64,000 nucleotides of DNA. It comes from Trichomonas vaginalis G3 (taxonomy: Eukaryota; Parabasalia; Trichomonadida; Trichomonadidae). Below the pieces are notes generated by a model. The model worked only from the letters and a program-made list of their open reading frames with translations. It had not been told where the DNA came from and did no database searches. Positions within the stretch are counted from its first letter, which is position 1. The number at the start of each line of letters is the position of its first letter. Location: NCBI RefSeq assembly GCF_026262505.1, contig NC_067207.1, forward strand, positions 31,092,082 to 31,156,081, written 5' to 3'. A program made the translations under genes and the position numbers. Of this stretch, positions 17,193-25,478 are shown piece after piece.

Positions 17193-17777
17193 TTAAAATG
17201 GTATGCCATATAGCTTCTTGAATTTGTTAAGAAGTATTCGAACGTATTTTCCATCTGTATCTCTAGCGTTTACATAAGCATAGCCATCCTTAGTAAAATA
17301 TACTTGTAATTTTCTATAGTTTACGCCGGTATAAAAGTAGAAAGAGTCCTGTTCTTCGCTATAGTAGTAAAACTCAAACGTATGCTTACCATAGTCTGTA
17401 ATTTCAATTGCTTCATCTTCTAGTTCGTCGACAAATTCGAATACTATATCTCCAAATTTGCCTCTGTTCTTATTGTTTTCAGAACAAGTGACCCAGCGTA
17501 AGTTTTCAAGTCTATTGTCGTTTCTTATATGGTTTATATGGTCTACAAAAGGTAAATTGTTAGGGTTCGGTATAAAATGAGTTGCAATGACAATATGTTT
17601 AAAATAGCATTTCCCACCAATCCTCATCCTAGCATATCCGTCATTTCGCTCACATTCGCTTAAAACTCTTTTTGTCTTTTTGTTTCTGACTTCAAATGAC
17701 TCACAACAGTGAATTTCATATTTCTCATCTAACAAACAAGTTTCCCAATGGTCCTTTCCGACAGACTCAGCGTACAT
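17193..17777 (-). CDS. HNH homing-type endonuclease
   Basis: 194 residues. An N-terminal NUMOD-like region (about 25-60) precedes a classical HNH_3 core at about 60-110: KHIVIATHFIPNP, then FVDHINHIRNDNRLENLRWV and CSENNKNR. The DH, N and H positions of the HNH metal site are present. The C-terminal 80 residues are beta-rich, perhaps DNA binding. The gene lies 60 bp downstream of the DNA polymerase. In element D an HNH domain is inserted inside the polymerase, so association with the polymerase recurs. Confidence 0.92.
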   Translation of the reverse strand: MYAESVGKDHWETCLLDEKYEIHCCESFEVRNKKTKRVLSECERNDGYARMRIGGKCYFKHIVIATHFIPNPNNLPFVDHINHIRNDNRLENLRWVTCSENNKNRGKFGDIVFEFVDELEDEAIEITDYGKHTFEFYYYSEEQDSFYFYTGVNYRKLQVYFTKDGYAYVNARDTDGKYVRILLNKFKKLYGIPF

Positions 17778-17837
17778 TTCAAATAAAATAAAAAAATATT
17801 TTTTTTGAAAAAATGTTTTACTATTTCATGCAACGTT

Positions 17838-19991
17838 TTACTTCATGCAATGTTTAACTATTTCACCATCTTCTTTAACACCCCAGTACTTACGTTTGGA
17901 GAGGACATGAACTTCGGTGAAAATTTTGTCCAATTTGAATTGACCCATCTTTTCACCGACTAAACCCATTTCAATGAGTTTGTTGTATCCTTCTTCGTTC
18001 GTCATGAGTGCGTCAATGTTCTCATAGTAAACCTTCACTTTGGATTTGACTTCGGAGAAGAATTTGTTGTAGTTGTCAAGGACTGCCTTTGCGAACTGAG
18101 GGTAAGACCAATGTTCGACAATAGGTTTTAATGTGGTTACTAAGCCACTTTGACCTTGAGTGAATTCGTACTTCAAAACAAAAGGGGAGAACCTTTCAAC
18201 AAAGTTGTCGACCTTCTCATAATGTTTACTCTTCATCTCTTGAGGTTTCTTAATGGAATATCCCCATGTCGAATTCATAAGCAATTTGAGTGTCATTGCA
18301 AGTTTGGGGTTTGAAGCTTTCCTAATATCATAGAGTTGTTGTATGACTTTTCCAACTGTATAGTTCCTTCCTGGGAACTCACCGTCTTCGTTTGGAATTC
18401 CAGTCGGGATATATTGGACGAACCTCATGTATGCAGCGTTAAGGTCGACATAGTATATCTTTTCATCTGAGTCGAACTTGTCGCAACCAATTGGTCCAGT
18501 TTGTGGAAATTCAAGTGAGTCTCTTATCTTCTGAGAAACTTCTCCTGTTATCTCATAAACATCGTCGAAGCAACCTGTTTCATATAAAACCTTCTGACCT
18601 AACTCAGATGCTCTCCAATACAATTTGACGTCAATTGGATGTCTCAATGGAAGTTTGTTTATAGCATCTTGAAGTTCTTGCAACCTCATTGGAAGTTCTT
18701 CTGGTTCAGGTTGGTATCCGAACAATCCAACTCCTTGTGGAACAGTGTACTTCTTTTGTGCTATAACTTTGTCTGGAACAACTTTTGGTCTTGCTAACAA
18801 TGAAAAGTTTGTTTCGTCTTTTGGTACAAAAGTTTCTGTCAGTTTGTCATCTGGAATTGGTTCCAACAAACCTTTCTCGAAAAGAATGTTTACAGCTCTG
18901 ACAATGTTGCACTTACTTTTACCAAAGAATGGGTTTGTAAGACTTTCGTTCAACATGAAGTGGTTGTGGACAATTGCAATCTTCAACCATGGTAAGTCTT
19001 TGTCAACAACATAGTCGTCATGTGAAGAACCTTTAGCTGTAGGTATGTTGACTCGGATATTGACATTTGCCAACGGTGCAACTTTTGCCAATTGACCTCT
19101 GAGAATGTACCTTGTCTTCACACATGACTCAAGATACTTCATCTTCTCATCTGTAACAAGACCAGAGTTCCTGAGACATGTAAGAATACAAGGTTCGTTG
19201 ACAATTGTTTCAATTGAATTGTAAATTCCATACCTTGTCAAGTCAATGTCAGACTTATTTATGAACGGAAAGTATCCAGCATGTTGTCTGACTGCTTGAG
19301 GGTTAGGTTGGTACCATTCGAACTTGACACTTACAATTCCTTCAATTGCATTCAAAATGTCTGAGTCGGAGTCAACCATTTGTTCTCTCTTTGTAGTCTT
19401 GAAAGCGTCAAGAAGTTTTGCAGCTGTTTGTTCATTGCCATTTGCATAGTAAATGTGACCATCCAAATCTGTTATGGTCAATCTGAGATTGTATCCTTTC
19501 TTATTTCCATCTTCTATGGCAGCAAGTACACCCATGAAGCCTTCTTTGTTCTTTCCTTCGTCAAAGTTTACTGTAAAGGTTCGACCAGATGTAATTTGAC
19601 TTCTAACTTCACGATACTTCTCATATGCATATCTTGTTCTTTCCATGGGAGCATGACCATCCTCTGCACTACCTTTTTTCCTTCTCAAAGGATGCAATTG
19701 TTCGTCATGTTTCCAGTAGAATCTGGCAAAGCCGTCGTGTCCTTCAACTTGAGGTTCACTAACATCGAAAGGCATGTCCATAAGACGTTCTTCTTCTAAC
19801 CTCTCTAGTCTGTTTGGATAATTTGCACGTGCTGTTTCCAAATCCATTTCGTAGGTCAGACCAGCCAGTTTGTCATAGACTTTTATGGGTCTTCCCTTCC
19901 TATATTTAAAATTCTTCGAAACTCTCCAACCATATCTTTGTAACTCTGCTTTTATTCTAGCAGACTTTCTATCCATTCTATATGGGGGCAT
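17838..19991 (-). CDS. polB: Family B DNA polymerase, shortened, with altered motif C
   Basis: 717 residues. Motif A YYVDLNAAYM (about 530-540), motif B LKLLMNSTWGYS (about 585-597), and a motif C-like YYENIDALM (about 660-668), followed by LSKRKYWG, which fits the KxY motif. In motif C the usual D-T-D reads N-I-D, so the first catalytic Asp is replaced by Asn. No exonuclease FDFE-type motif is visible: the N-terminal 480 residues are another domain with a Cys-Leu/Asn-Glu pattern. Known Maverick polymerases are ~1000+ residues with exonuclease. Either a divergent replicase or a polymerase with reduced catalysis. Leader TTTTTTATTTTTATAAAA. Confidence 0.85.
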   Translation of the reverse strand: MPPYRMDRKSARIKAELQRYGWRVSKNFKYRKGRPIKVYDKLAGLTYEMDLETARANYPNRLERLEEERLMDMPFDVSEPQVEGHDGFARFYWKHDEQLHPLRRKKGSAEDGHAPMERTRYAYEKYREVRSQITSGRTFTVNFDEGKNKEGFMGVLAAIEDGNKKGYNLRLTITDLDGHIYYANGNEQTAAKLLDAFKTTKREQMVDSDSDILNAIEGIVSVKFEWYQPNPQAVRQHAGYFPFINKSDIDLTRYGIYNSIETIVNEPCILTCLRNSGLVTDEKMKYLESCVKTRYILRGQLAKVAPLANVNIRVNIPTAKGSSHDDYVVDKDLPWLKIAIVHNHFMLNESLTNPFFGKSKCNIVRAVNILFEKGLLEPIPDDKLTETFVPKDETNFSLLARPKVVPDKVIAQKKYTVPQGVGLFGYQPEPEELPMRLQELQDAINKLPLRHPIDVKLYWRASELGQKVLYETGCFDDVYEITGEVSQKIRDSLEFPQTGPIGCDKFDSDEKIYYVDLNAAYMRFVQYIPTGIPNEDGEFPGRNYTVGKVIQQLYDIRKASNPKLAMTLKLLMNSTWGYSIKKPQEMKSKHYEKVDNFVERFSPFVLKYEFTQGQSGLVTTLKPIVEHWSYPQFAKAVLDNYNKFFSEVKSKVKVYYENIDALMTNEEGYNKLIEMGLVGEKMGQFKLDKIFTEVHVLSKRKYWGVKEDGEIVKHCMK

Positions 19992-20022
19992 TTTTATAAA
20001 AATAAAAAAATATATTTTTTCT

Positions 20023-20589
20023 TTACTTTACATAACCGCCTGCTGCCATAAGTCTTTGACGCCAACCCATACCAGCTAATGAAGGTTGACTAAACTTTGG
20101 TTTTGGTTTATCTTCAGTTTTTGGTTTTTCTTCTTCTATCGGTTTTTCGTCACTTTTCGGTTCCTCTGACTTTACCTCACTTGCAGGTATGGTTGTGTCG
20201 TTAACATCTTCATAAATATCATATGCCATTTGTTTTTGTTTTCCTTTCAACTTTTTGTGTTTGTTGTAAAGTTTAGAATATTTCGACTCTAAGTCAATGA
20301 GATGTTCTATAATGAACTGTTGGTCAGTGAAGTAAACTTTTCCATCTGTTGTCTCGAAAGCTCCTTCAGACTTCAATATTTTATTTGTGAGAGTCTGTTT
20401 CTTTTTTGAGATACTAGCCGTTCCATTTCTATGAAAAGTGACTTTATAGTTAGGGTTTGTATTTCCAGACCTGGCACTTTCTATTATTGAATTTTTCTCT
20501 TCATCTGTAAGTTCTTTGACAGGTTTTGACAATGGTTCTGAACTTTTTGTTTGTGGTGTCAAATCTACCGTTTCAACTTCTTCGGTCAT
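20023..20589 (-). CDS. Unknown Lys/Glu/Pro-rich Maverick protein
   Basis: 188 residues. Charged N-terminus, a beta-type segment (YKVTFHRNGTASISKKKQ) near 50-65, a coiled-coil helix near 95-120, then a disordered Pro-Lys-Glu stretch and a conserved-looking C-terminus (GMGWRQRLMAAGGYVK). Its start is preceded by TTTTTTACTGAGATGAA, nearly the same leader as the next gene at 20764. Probably a virion or scaffold protein; unrecognised. Confidence 0.68.
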   Translation of the reverse strand: MTEEVETVDLTPQTKSSEPLSKPVKELTDEEKNSIIESARSGNTNPNYKVTFHRNGTASISKKKQTLTNKILKSEGAFETTDGKVYFTDQQFIIEHLIDLESKYSKLYNKHKKLKGKQKQMAYDIYEDVNDTTIPASEVKSEEPKSDEKPIEEEKPKTEDKPKPKFSQPSLAGMGWRQRLMAAGGYVK

Positions 20590-20608
20590 TTCATCTCAGT
20601 AAAAAATT

Positions 20609-20764
20609 TTAGTTTGGTTTGTTTTCAACTGGTTGTTTAGGTTTTTTAAGTCGGTCTAAAACTTCCTGAGGTATAGGGAGGACTTGACAAACACGTGGTT
20701 GTGTAACTGCTGGAAGTCGACAAATCCATCTTGAACCCATTTGTCTCAATGCTGTATTGTTCAT
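20609..20764 (-). CDS. 51-residue basic Maverick peptide
   Basis: A short ORF starting MNNTALRQMGSRWICRLP and ending in a Lys/Pro-rich tail. It shares the leader TTTTTTACTGAG-ATGAA with the gene at 20589, and lies 19 bp from its neighbours on both sides, so the spacing supports a true gene. No family recognised; a small core or DNA-binding protein is possible. Confidence 0.6.
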   Translation of the reverse strand: MNNTALRQMGSRWICRLPAVTQPRVCQVLPIPQEVLDRLKKPKQPVENKPN

Positions 20765-20783
20765 TTCATCTCAGTAAAAAACT

Positions 20784-21185
20784 TTACATTCCCCACGTTT
20801 GAGGCGGTTGAGGTTGGTTATTGTTTACCCATTGTTGTGCATGGTTATATCCTCTGTTAAAGAATCTTTCACCTTGGTCCATATAGTGTCCTGCTTGGTT
20901 ATAGTAGTCATTTGCTTTGTTATAGTAGTTTCCTGCTTCTCTTCCTACATTGTCCATCCATCCTTGAACTTTTCCTCTTGTTTCAGGATTTGGAATAAGA
21001 TTTGCTGCATCTCGTGCTACATCCCAACCTTTCTGTACAGTTTGTATAATAGGTTGTGCTTTCTCTTTCAGTATACCTAATGTACTCAAAATCTTCCTTC
21101 CAACCCCAAATACACCTCTGGCTATTGTTCCCACTGCGGGCAAAAATCTGGATGCAACTCCTGCTAATGCGCCAAATAAACCCAT
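20784..21185 (-). CDS. Amphipathic pVI-like virion protein
   Basis: 133 residues. The first ~40 are glycine/alanine-rich and amphipathic (MGLFGALAGVASRFLPAVG, then IARGVFGVGRK), followed by a helical region and an Asn/Tyr/Gln-rich tail with a PQPPQTW motif near the end. In type it matches the small genes at 24700, 46 and 63956. The inferred role is membrane disruption during entry, by analogy with adenovirus protein VI. Start placement is supported by 17 bp to the divergent integrase start. Confidence 0.72.
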   Translation of the reverse strand: MGLFGALAGVASRFLPAVGTIARGVFGVGRKILSTLGILKEKAQPIIQTVQKGWDVARDAANLIPNPETRGKVQGWMDNVGREAGNYYNKANDYYNQAGHYMDQGERFFNRGYNHAQQWVNNNQPQPPQTWGM

Positions 21186-21202
21186 TTCTTATGGGTTAAA
21201 AA

Positions 21203-22161
21203 ATGACGAATCCAAACAAGGACCCCTATGTTTCTAAAGCAACAAAGAAAGCACTCATGGTAAAAATCTTTAGTTCAACACCAAATGCTTGGTTTATGGA
21301 TATCTTGGAAAACATTCCGAGAGTTAGAACAGATGGACCACCATACTGGCTAATATTTGTTGGTCAAAACACAAGATACTGTGAAGCCATACCATTGCAG
21401 TCCAAAAATATTTTAGATGTGAAAACTGCTTTGACAATATTCGTTGACAAATACCATCCAACAAAACTGACATCTGACTGTGAAAGTTCTTTCAAATCAG
21501 ACGATATTAAAAACTATCTGCGTTCAAAAAATGTAAACCAATATTTCATTGTCGACCAAAACCATTCTGCTCTTGGTGTCATTGACAGTTGTATAAAAAT
21601 GTTAAGAGACTTAAACCAACCACAAGGTGGTGAAGCAAATGAAATGTCATATGACGACAAGTATAGACACTTTTCCATGGCAAAGATGAGACAAGTTTTA
21701 AATATTTACAATAACCGTAAACAAAAAGGTTTGGGAAACCACTCCCCGAAGAAATGAAAAACAACCCTGACTTAGAGAAAGACTATATATTTAATAATTT
21801 AGTCAAAAGAGACAAACAAGAAAGAATGCCGGGCTTCAAACTTAAGAAAGGTGACAAAGTAAAAATAGAAATACCTAAACGCGACCCATATGAAAATACT
21901 ATTGACTATGACAACAATGGGAACCCGACAGGTACTCACATTCGTGTTCGTAAAAATAGAAGAAAGTATACAAGAGAATATTATGAAGTTTTAGGCAAAC
22001 ATGGCAAAATGTACACACTGCAAGCAGAAGATAAAACGACTATTGTCAGACCTCGTTTCAAACTTGTCAAAGTTCAAGGTGGTATACTTTCAAAGACAGT
22101 TCCTAACAAATATAAGACAACTCCTGACGAATATGCTAAAGAAGTTGAAAATGACGACTAA
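21203..22161 (+). pseudogene. int: Retroviral-type integrase, frameshifted
   Basis: The first frame (21203-21757) has the rve core: first Asp in WFMDILEN, second in LTSDCESSF, and a third acidic residue in LGVIDSCIKMLRD, which is Asp where retroviral enzymes have Glu. The second frame (from about 21745 to 22161) has the C-terminal SH3/chromodomain-like region, KLKKGDKVKI then RKYTREYYEVLGKHGKMY. The break is a single-base shift near 21745. The enzyme joins TIR ends to target DNA with a 6-bp stagger. Divergent from 20784. Confidence 0.88.
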
Positions 22162-23828
22162 GCAATTCTATACCATGCGTAAACTGTCATGTAAGGTGGC
22201 ATGTATTCTTTACTTTGTCCCGTTGTTTGTGTATATCCTGAAACGAAATGTGTATGGTTTCCTTCTCCCTGAGTGTCATCCCAGTAACAATTTATAGCAA
22301 ACTTAACGTCGTCTTTAACATCATATCCTTTACCTTTTGTCATTCCTGACCAATCCCAATATCTATGCTTATGCCAACCTGCTTGAGATGTACTTAAATC
22401 TATGTAGTGACTGTGCGCAGGTAAGTTTTCACCTGAAATCGTTTTACTTCCACCTGTTTCCTTTGAAGAGTTTGCACAATACAAAAACCTGTCGACTATT
22501 TGTTCCCATGCACCAACACCAAACATTACTTGAGGACCTCTTGCTTCCATAGATGTATAAATAGAACCTACTGGGTTCATTAAATCAAACATATGAGATA
22601 TTATAGGATTGTCTCTTTTGAACTTAAAATATAGTGCAACTATTTCAGGTTTCTTCTGGTTTAAGTCAGAATATTTTTTATAATATAATCTTATGTTTTC
22701 AGGGTAGGTAAGGTCTTGACTATAATATTTGTTTCTGTCATCTTCATAATAGTATACTATTCTCGTTTTTTCTATTGCATTATATCTTTTATATCTATAA
22801 TAATCTAAATATAATGTTAGCTTTTGTTCATCTACATGTGGTGTTCTGACGTCATCTCCATAGTCATAATAATATGGTGCTGGAGCTGGGTCAGGCAATG
22901 CCATATCTGTCATTTCATAAACTCTTAAATATTTCTTTTGTTCGTCTCCATATAAGTTTAAGTAGCAGTTGTTGTCTAATGGAACTTTAACTTGTGTACC
23001 ATCATTCTTTTTATAGCTTACATACATTTCATTGTTATTTTTCGGAATGAGTTTATACCGTGTACCATTTTCTAAGGACTGTACCAACTGCCATCTAAAA
23101 TATTTGTTTTCTTCATTGACAGAAAAGTCACCAACAATAGTTTCAATATTTTTTGTTCCTAGCAAACTTTGGTATATTTCATTGACATATGTTTTATCTG
23201 CTTTATTTTCAAGGCTAACGTTTAAGTCTGTTATTTCAGAAGATGTATGTGTATGTCCAACGTCACTTTTCCTGTTTAAGGTTTCTTGTAAGTTTGCAAT
23301 ATTTGCAATGGTATGTGTATGTCCAACGTCACTTTTCCTGTTTAAGGTTTCTTGTAAGTTTGTTATTTCAGATATAGAATGTGTATGAGTCTTTTTAGAA
23401 TATTCGTTTTCAGCTCTTGTCACTTCACTTGACATTTTATTGTCAACATATGTTTTGTCTGCTAGTTCAGGATGAGTATGTTCTTTTGTTGCATAAGCAT
23501 TGTTAGCTCTTTCTTCTTCTTTTGCTATTGCATCGTCTACATATTCTTTGTCAGCTTTGTTGCCAACATCTGCTTTCAAAAGAAGTTCATTTATAGGTTT
23601 CTCGTTTAAAGTTCCTTTTGTTGGATTTATACAGACAGTATGGTTCTTATTGTCTTGAAACAGAAACTCATCTGTCATTGGGTTTAATGTCAGTTTTAAG
23701 TTTCCTTCTTTCAATGACTCAGATATCTTAGAATAGTTTGAAAAGTTTGTTGTGTTCTTATTTAGAGCTTGTATAATGAGTTGTCGGTTGTGTTGTATTT
23801 CTCTCATAGACGCTGTTTCATTTGACAT
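22158..23828 (-). CDS. Phage-type fibre protein with collar/tip domain
   Basis: 556 residues. Residues ~85-215 hold repeated (K)ADKTYVD and GHTHT-S-(E)I(T)(D/N)L units, characteristic of trimeric phage tail fibres. The C-terminal ~140 residues begin NPVGSIYTSMEARGPQVMFG, continue WEQIVDRFLYC and AHSHY, HTHFVSGYTQTTG and end MPPYMTVYAWYRIA, the layout of tail-collar/fibre tip domains. The tip is almost the same in element D (57190-58455). It probably binds host-cell surface receptors from a capsid vertex. Divergent from 23847 (18 bp) and convergent with the integrase with a 4-bp overlap. Confidence 0.9.
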   Translation of the reverse strand: MSNETASMREIQHNRQLIIQALNKNTTNFSNYSKISESLKEGNLKLTLNPMTDEFLFQDNKNHTVCINPTKGTLNEKPINELLLKADVGNKADKEYVDDAIAKEEERANNAYATKEHTHPELADKTYVDNKMSSEVTRAENEYSKKTHTHSISEITNLQETLNRKSDVGHTHTIANIANLQETLNRKSDVGHTHTSSEITDLNVSLENKADKTYVNEIYQSLLGTKNIETIVGDFSVNEENKYFRWQLVQSLENGTRYKLIPKNNNEMYVSYKKNDGTQVKVPLDNNCYLNLYGDEQKKYLRVYEMTDMALPDPAPAPYYYDYGDDVRTPHVDEQKLTLYLDYYRYKRYNAIEKTRIVYYYEDDRNKYYSQDLTYPENIRLYYKKYSDLNQKKPEIVALYFKFKRDNPIISHMFDLMNPVGSIYTSMEARGPQVMFGVGAWEQIVDRFLYCANSSKETGGSKTISGENLPAHSHYIDLSTSQAGWHKHRYWDWSGMTKGKGYDVKDDVKFAINCYWDDTQGEGNHTHFVSGYTQTTGQSKEYMPPYMTVYAWYRIA

Positions 23829-23846
23829 TTTTATTCTAGATAAAAT

Positions 23847-24695
23847 ATGCTTCCAATAGAAAAAGAAAATTCAAGAGTTGCTACAACTAAACCATTAGAT
23901 GAACTTTTTACTAATGTCGGTCAAAAGTTTGAGACAGAGACCGTAAAGCATGAAGGCTATCGTTTTGACTACCCGTTAAGATGGTTAAGAGACCCATCTG
24001 TCACAAAAGCTATTGGCTTTCGTAGAATGAAGTTTGTATCTGTAGAAGATAAAAGTTTTCCATTTATTGTAAGGTTTCATATAGATTATATATCTGAAGG
24101 GAAACGAAAAATGTGGGAAGAAATTGAGCTAATACAAGTTGACCTTTCATCTTCTCTACAGACTGCGTTAAAAAATATAGAAGATAAAATAAATTCATGT
24201 TATGCAAAATATGCTGATGAATATGCAAATACCGAGAGCACACTTTATGTGAGAATTGTATATGACAAACAAAATTCACAAGTGTCATTTCAAATCTACG
24301 AAGACAATCCAAAGAAAGACGAACAAATATATACAGAATTCACTGCAATGTCATGGTATTATTTGCAAAGAATGTTAAATCAGAAAGTCGAACTTCCTTT
24401 AGCAAATATTTACAGTCGATATGCAAGAGATGAACCATATTTATTTAAAGATGTTTTCGACCCAGCTGCTATTATTGTTCATGCTTCATTTTCTGGCGCC
24501 CAAAACTCTTTCTTATGCTTGGCAAATGACTTTTACGAAAAACCTACAAAGTTATACGAACCACCAAGTGGAAGTATTTCAGACTTTCAAGTATGGTTTA
24601 CTACAGATGGAAGAAAAAGAATAATTCCATTATACCATGCGTTTTACTTAGAACTTAGTTTCATATACAACTACTATCGAACGGTAAAAATATAA
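23847..24695 (+). CDS. Beta-rich virion protein, possibly the fibre base or minor capsid protein
   Basis: 282 residues. Predicted beta strands dominate. The end, ISDFQVWFTTDGRKRIIPLY then FYLELSFIYNY, resembles the C-terminal strands of the element D protein at 58480 (LSNIKFRVTDL then LEF, LWQFQIEKI). Both genes lie beside the fibre gene. This suggests a jelly-roll minor capsid protein that could hold the fibre, an inference from position and pattern only. A deleted second copy is at 16910-17156. Confidence 0.65.
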   Translation: MLPIEKENSRVATTKPLDELFTNVGQKFETETVKHEGYRFDYPLRWLRDPSVTKAIGFRRMKFVSVEDKSFPFIVRFHIDYISEGKRKMWEEIELIQVDLSSSLQTALKNIEDKINSCYAKYADEYANTESTLYVRIVYDKQNSQVSFQIYEDNPKKDEQIYTEFTAMSWYYLQRMLNQKVELPLANIYSRYARDEPYLFKDVFDPAAIIVHASFSGAQNSFLCLANDFYEKPTKLYEPPSGSISDFQVWFTTDGRKRIIPLYHAFYLELSFIYNYYRTVKI

Positions 24696-24699
24696 TTTT

Positions 24700-24942
24700 T
24701 TAATACGGTTGAGGTGTTGGATTTGGTTGCCAACTAGACTGTGGTGCAGGTTCAGGCTGTTGTATAACAGGAGCTTGCTCTTCTGGTTCAGGGTCTTTAG
24801 GTATAATACCAACAAACTGACCTACCCTTTTACCAATATTTTTGACACCGTTCCAAATTCCTCTTCCTACGGTTTTTATTCCATTCCATATACCTCTTCC
24901 AACATTTCGAAAGAAGTTTCCAATACTACTGAAGAAACCCAT
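24700..24942 (-). CDS. Small amphipathic pVI-like protein with Pro-rich tail
   Basis: 80 residues. A twofold internal repeat, (V)GRGIWNG(I/V)K near residues 15-35, forms a basic amphipathic helix, followed by an acidic/Pro-rich tail ending PTPQPY. Same class as 20784 and 46. Membrane lysis and late-domain-like partner binding are possible but untested inferences. Convergent with 23847, 4 bp apart. Confidence 0.72.
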   Translation of the reverse strand: MGFFSSIGNFFRNVGRGIWNGIKTVGRGIWNGVKNIGKRVGQFVGIIPKDPEPEEQAPVIQQPEPAPQSSWQPNPTPQPY

Positions 24943-24960
24943 TTTACTATATGTAAAAAT

Positions 24961-25323
24961 CTAATGTCCGCCTAGTCTCTTACGTTTCCTGTTGAGTTCC
25001 ATAGCATTCTTTAACTGGAGCTCATACATTCTGTTTCTCCTCTGGTAGAAAACATATTCTGGGTCAACTCCTGTGTTCGCGTCATCTGCATAAAGTTGTT
25101 TATATCCCACTTCAGGGTTTGTATAAAACTCTTTCCATCTCATATTTGCATACCATGGTGGCAAACCTAACGCAGCGTCATTTGACATGGCAGTTTGCAT
25201 TTGTACATCTGTTGGCACTTGACCATAGTTTGCCATTGCAGTTTGTATTCTAACTTCATTTGGAATATTCTCTGGGTTTGGTTGTCCAGGTTGCTGTGCA
25301 TTCGCTAAGTTCTGTGCGTCCAT
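24961..25323 (-). CDS. Unknown Maverick virion-type protein
   Basis: 120 residues. Asn/Gln/Pro-rich N-terminus containing two IQTAM or MQTAM repeats, an aromatic middle (LPPWYANMRWKEFY), and a basic C-terminus (LNRKRKRLGGH) that could be a nuclear localisation or DNA-binding tail. Same strand and close spacing (18 bp) to the pVI-like gene suggest co-regulation. Unrecognised. Confidence 0.65.
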   Translation of the reverse strand: MDAQNLANAQQPGQPNPENIPNEVRIQTAMANYGQVPTDVQMQTAMSNDAALGLPPWYANMRWKEFYTNPEVGYKQLYADDANTGVDPEYVFYQRRNRMYELQLKNAMELNRKRKRLGGH

Positions 25324-25346
25324 TTAATATTAGATAAAAATATCTC

Positions 25347-25478
25347 TTACGAGTACATATACTGGACATTTGCAGGCATTGGTTCATCTTCATATTCTCT
25401 ATATCTTTCTGCCACGTCAAATAAATAAATGACACAATGGAAAAAACCTAAAACAAGTAGTCCTATTTCAAACCACAT
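25347..25478 (-). CDS. 43-residue single-pass membrane peptide overlapping the methyltransferase
   Basis: Starts MWFEIGLLVLGFFHCVIYLF, a single hydrophobic span, then a charged C-terminus. Its ATG lies 16 bp before the end of the methyltransferase gene in another frame. A short overlapping arrangement like this is common in compact viral genomes. Function unknown. Confidence 0.6.
   Translation of the reverse strand: MWFEIGLLVLGFFHCVIYLFDVAERYREYEDEPMPANVQYMYS

Noticed and set aside
22158..23828. Bacterial or phage contamination as source of the fibre gene
   Set aside because: The gene lies within a bounded Maverick, has AT-rich codon use like its neighbours, and a second element has its own version.
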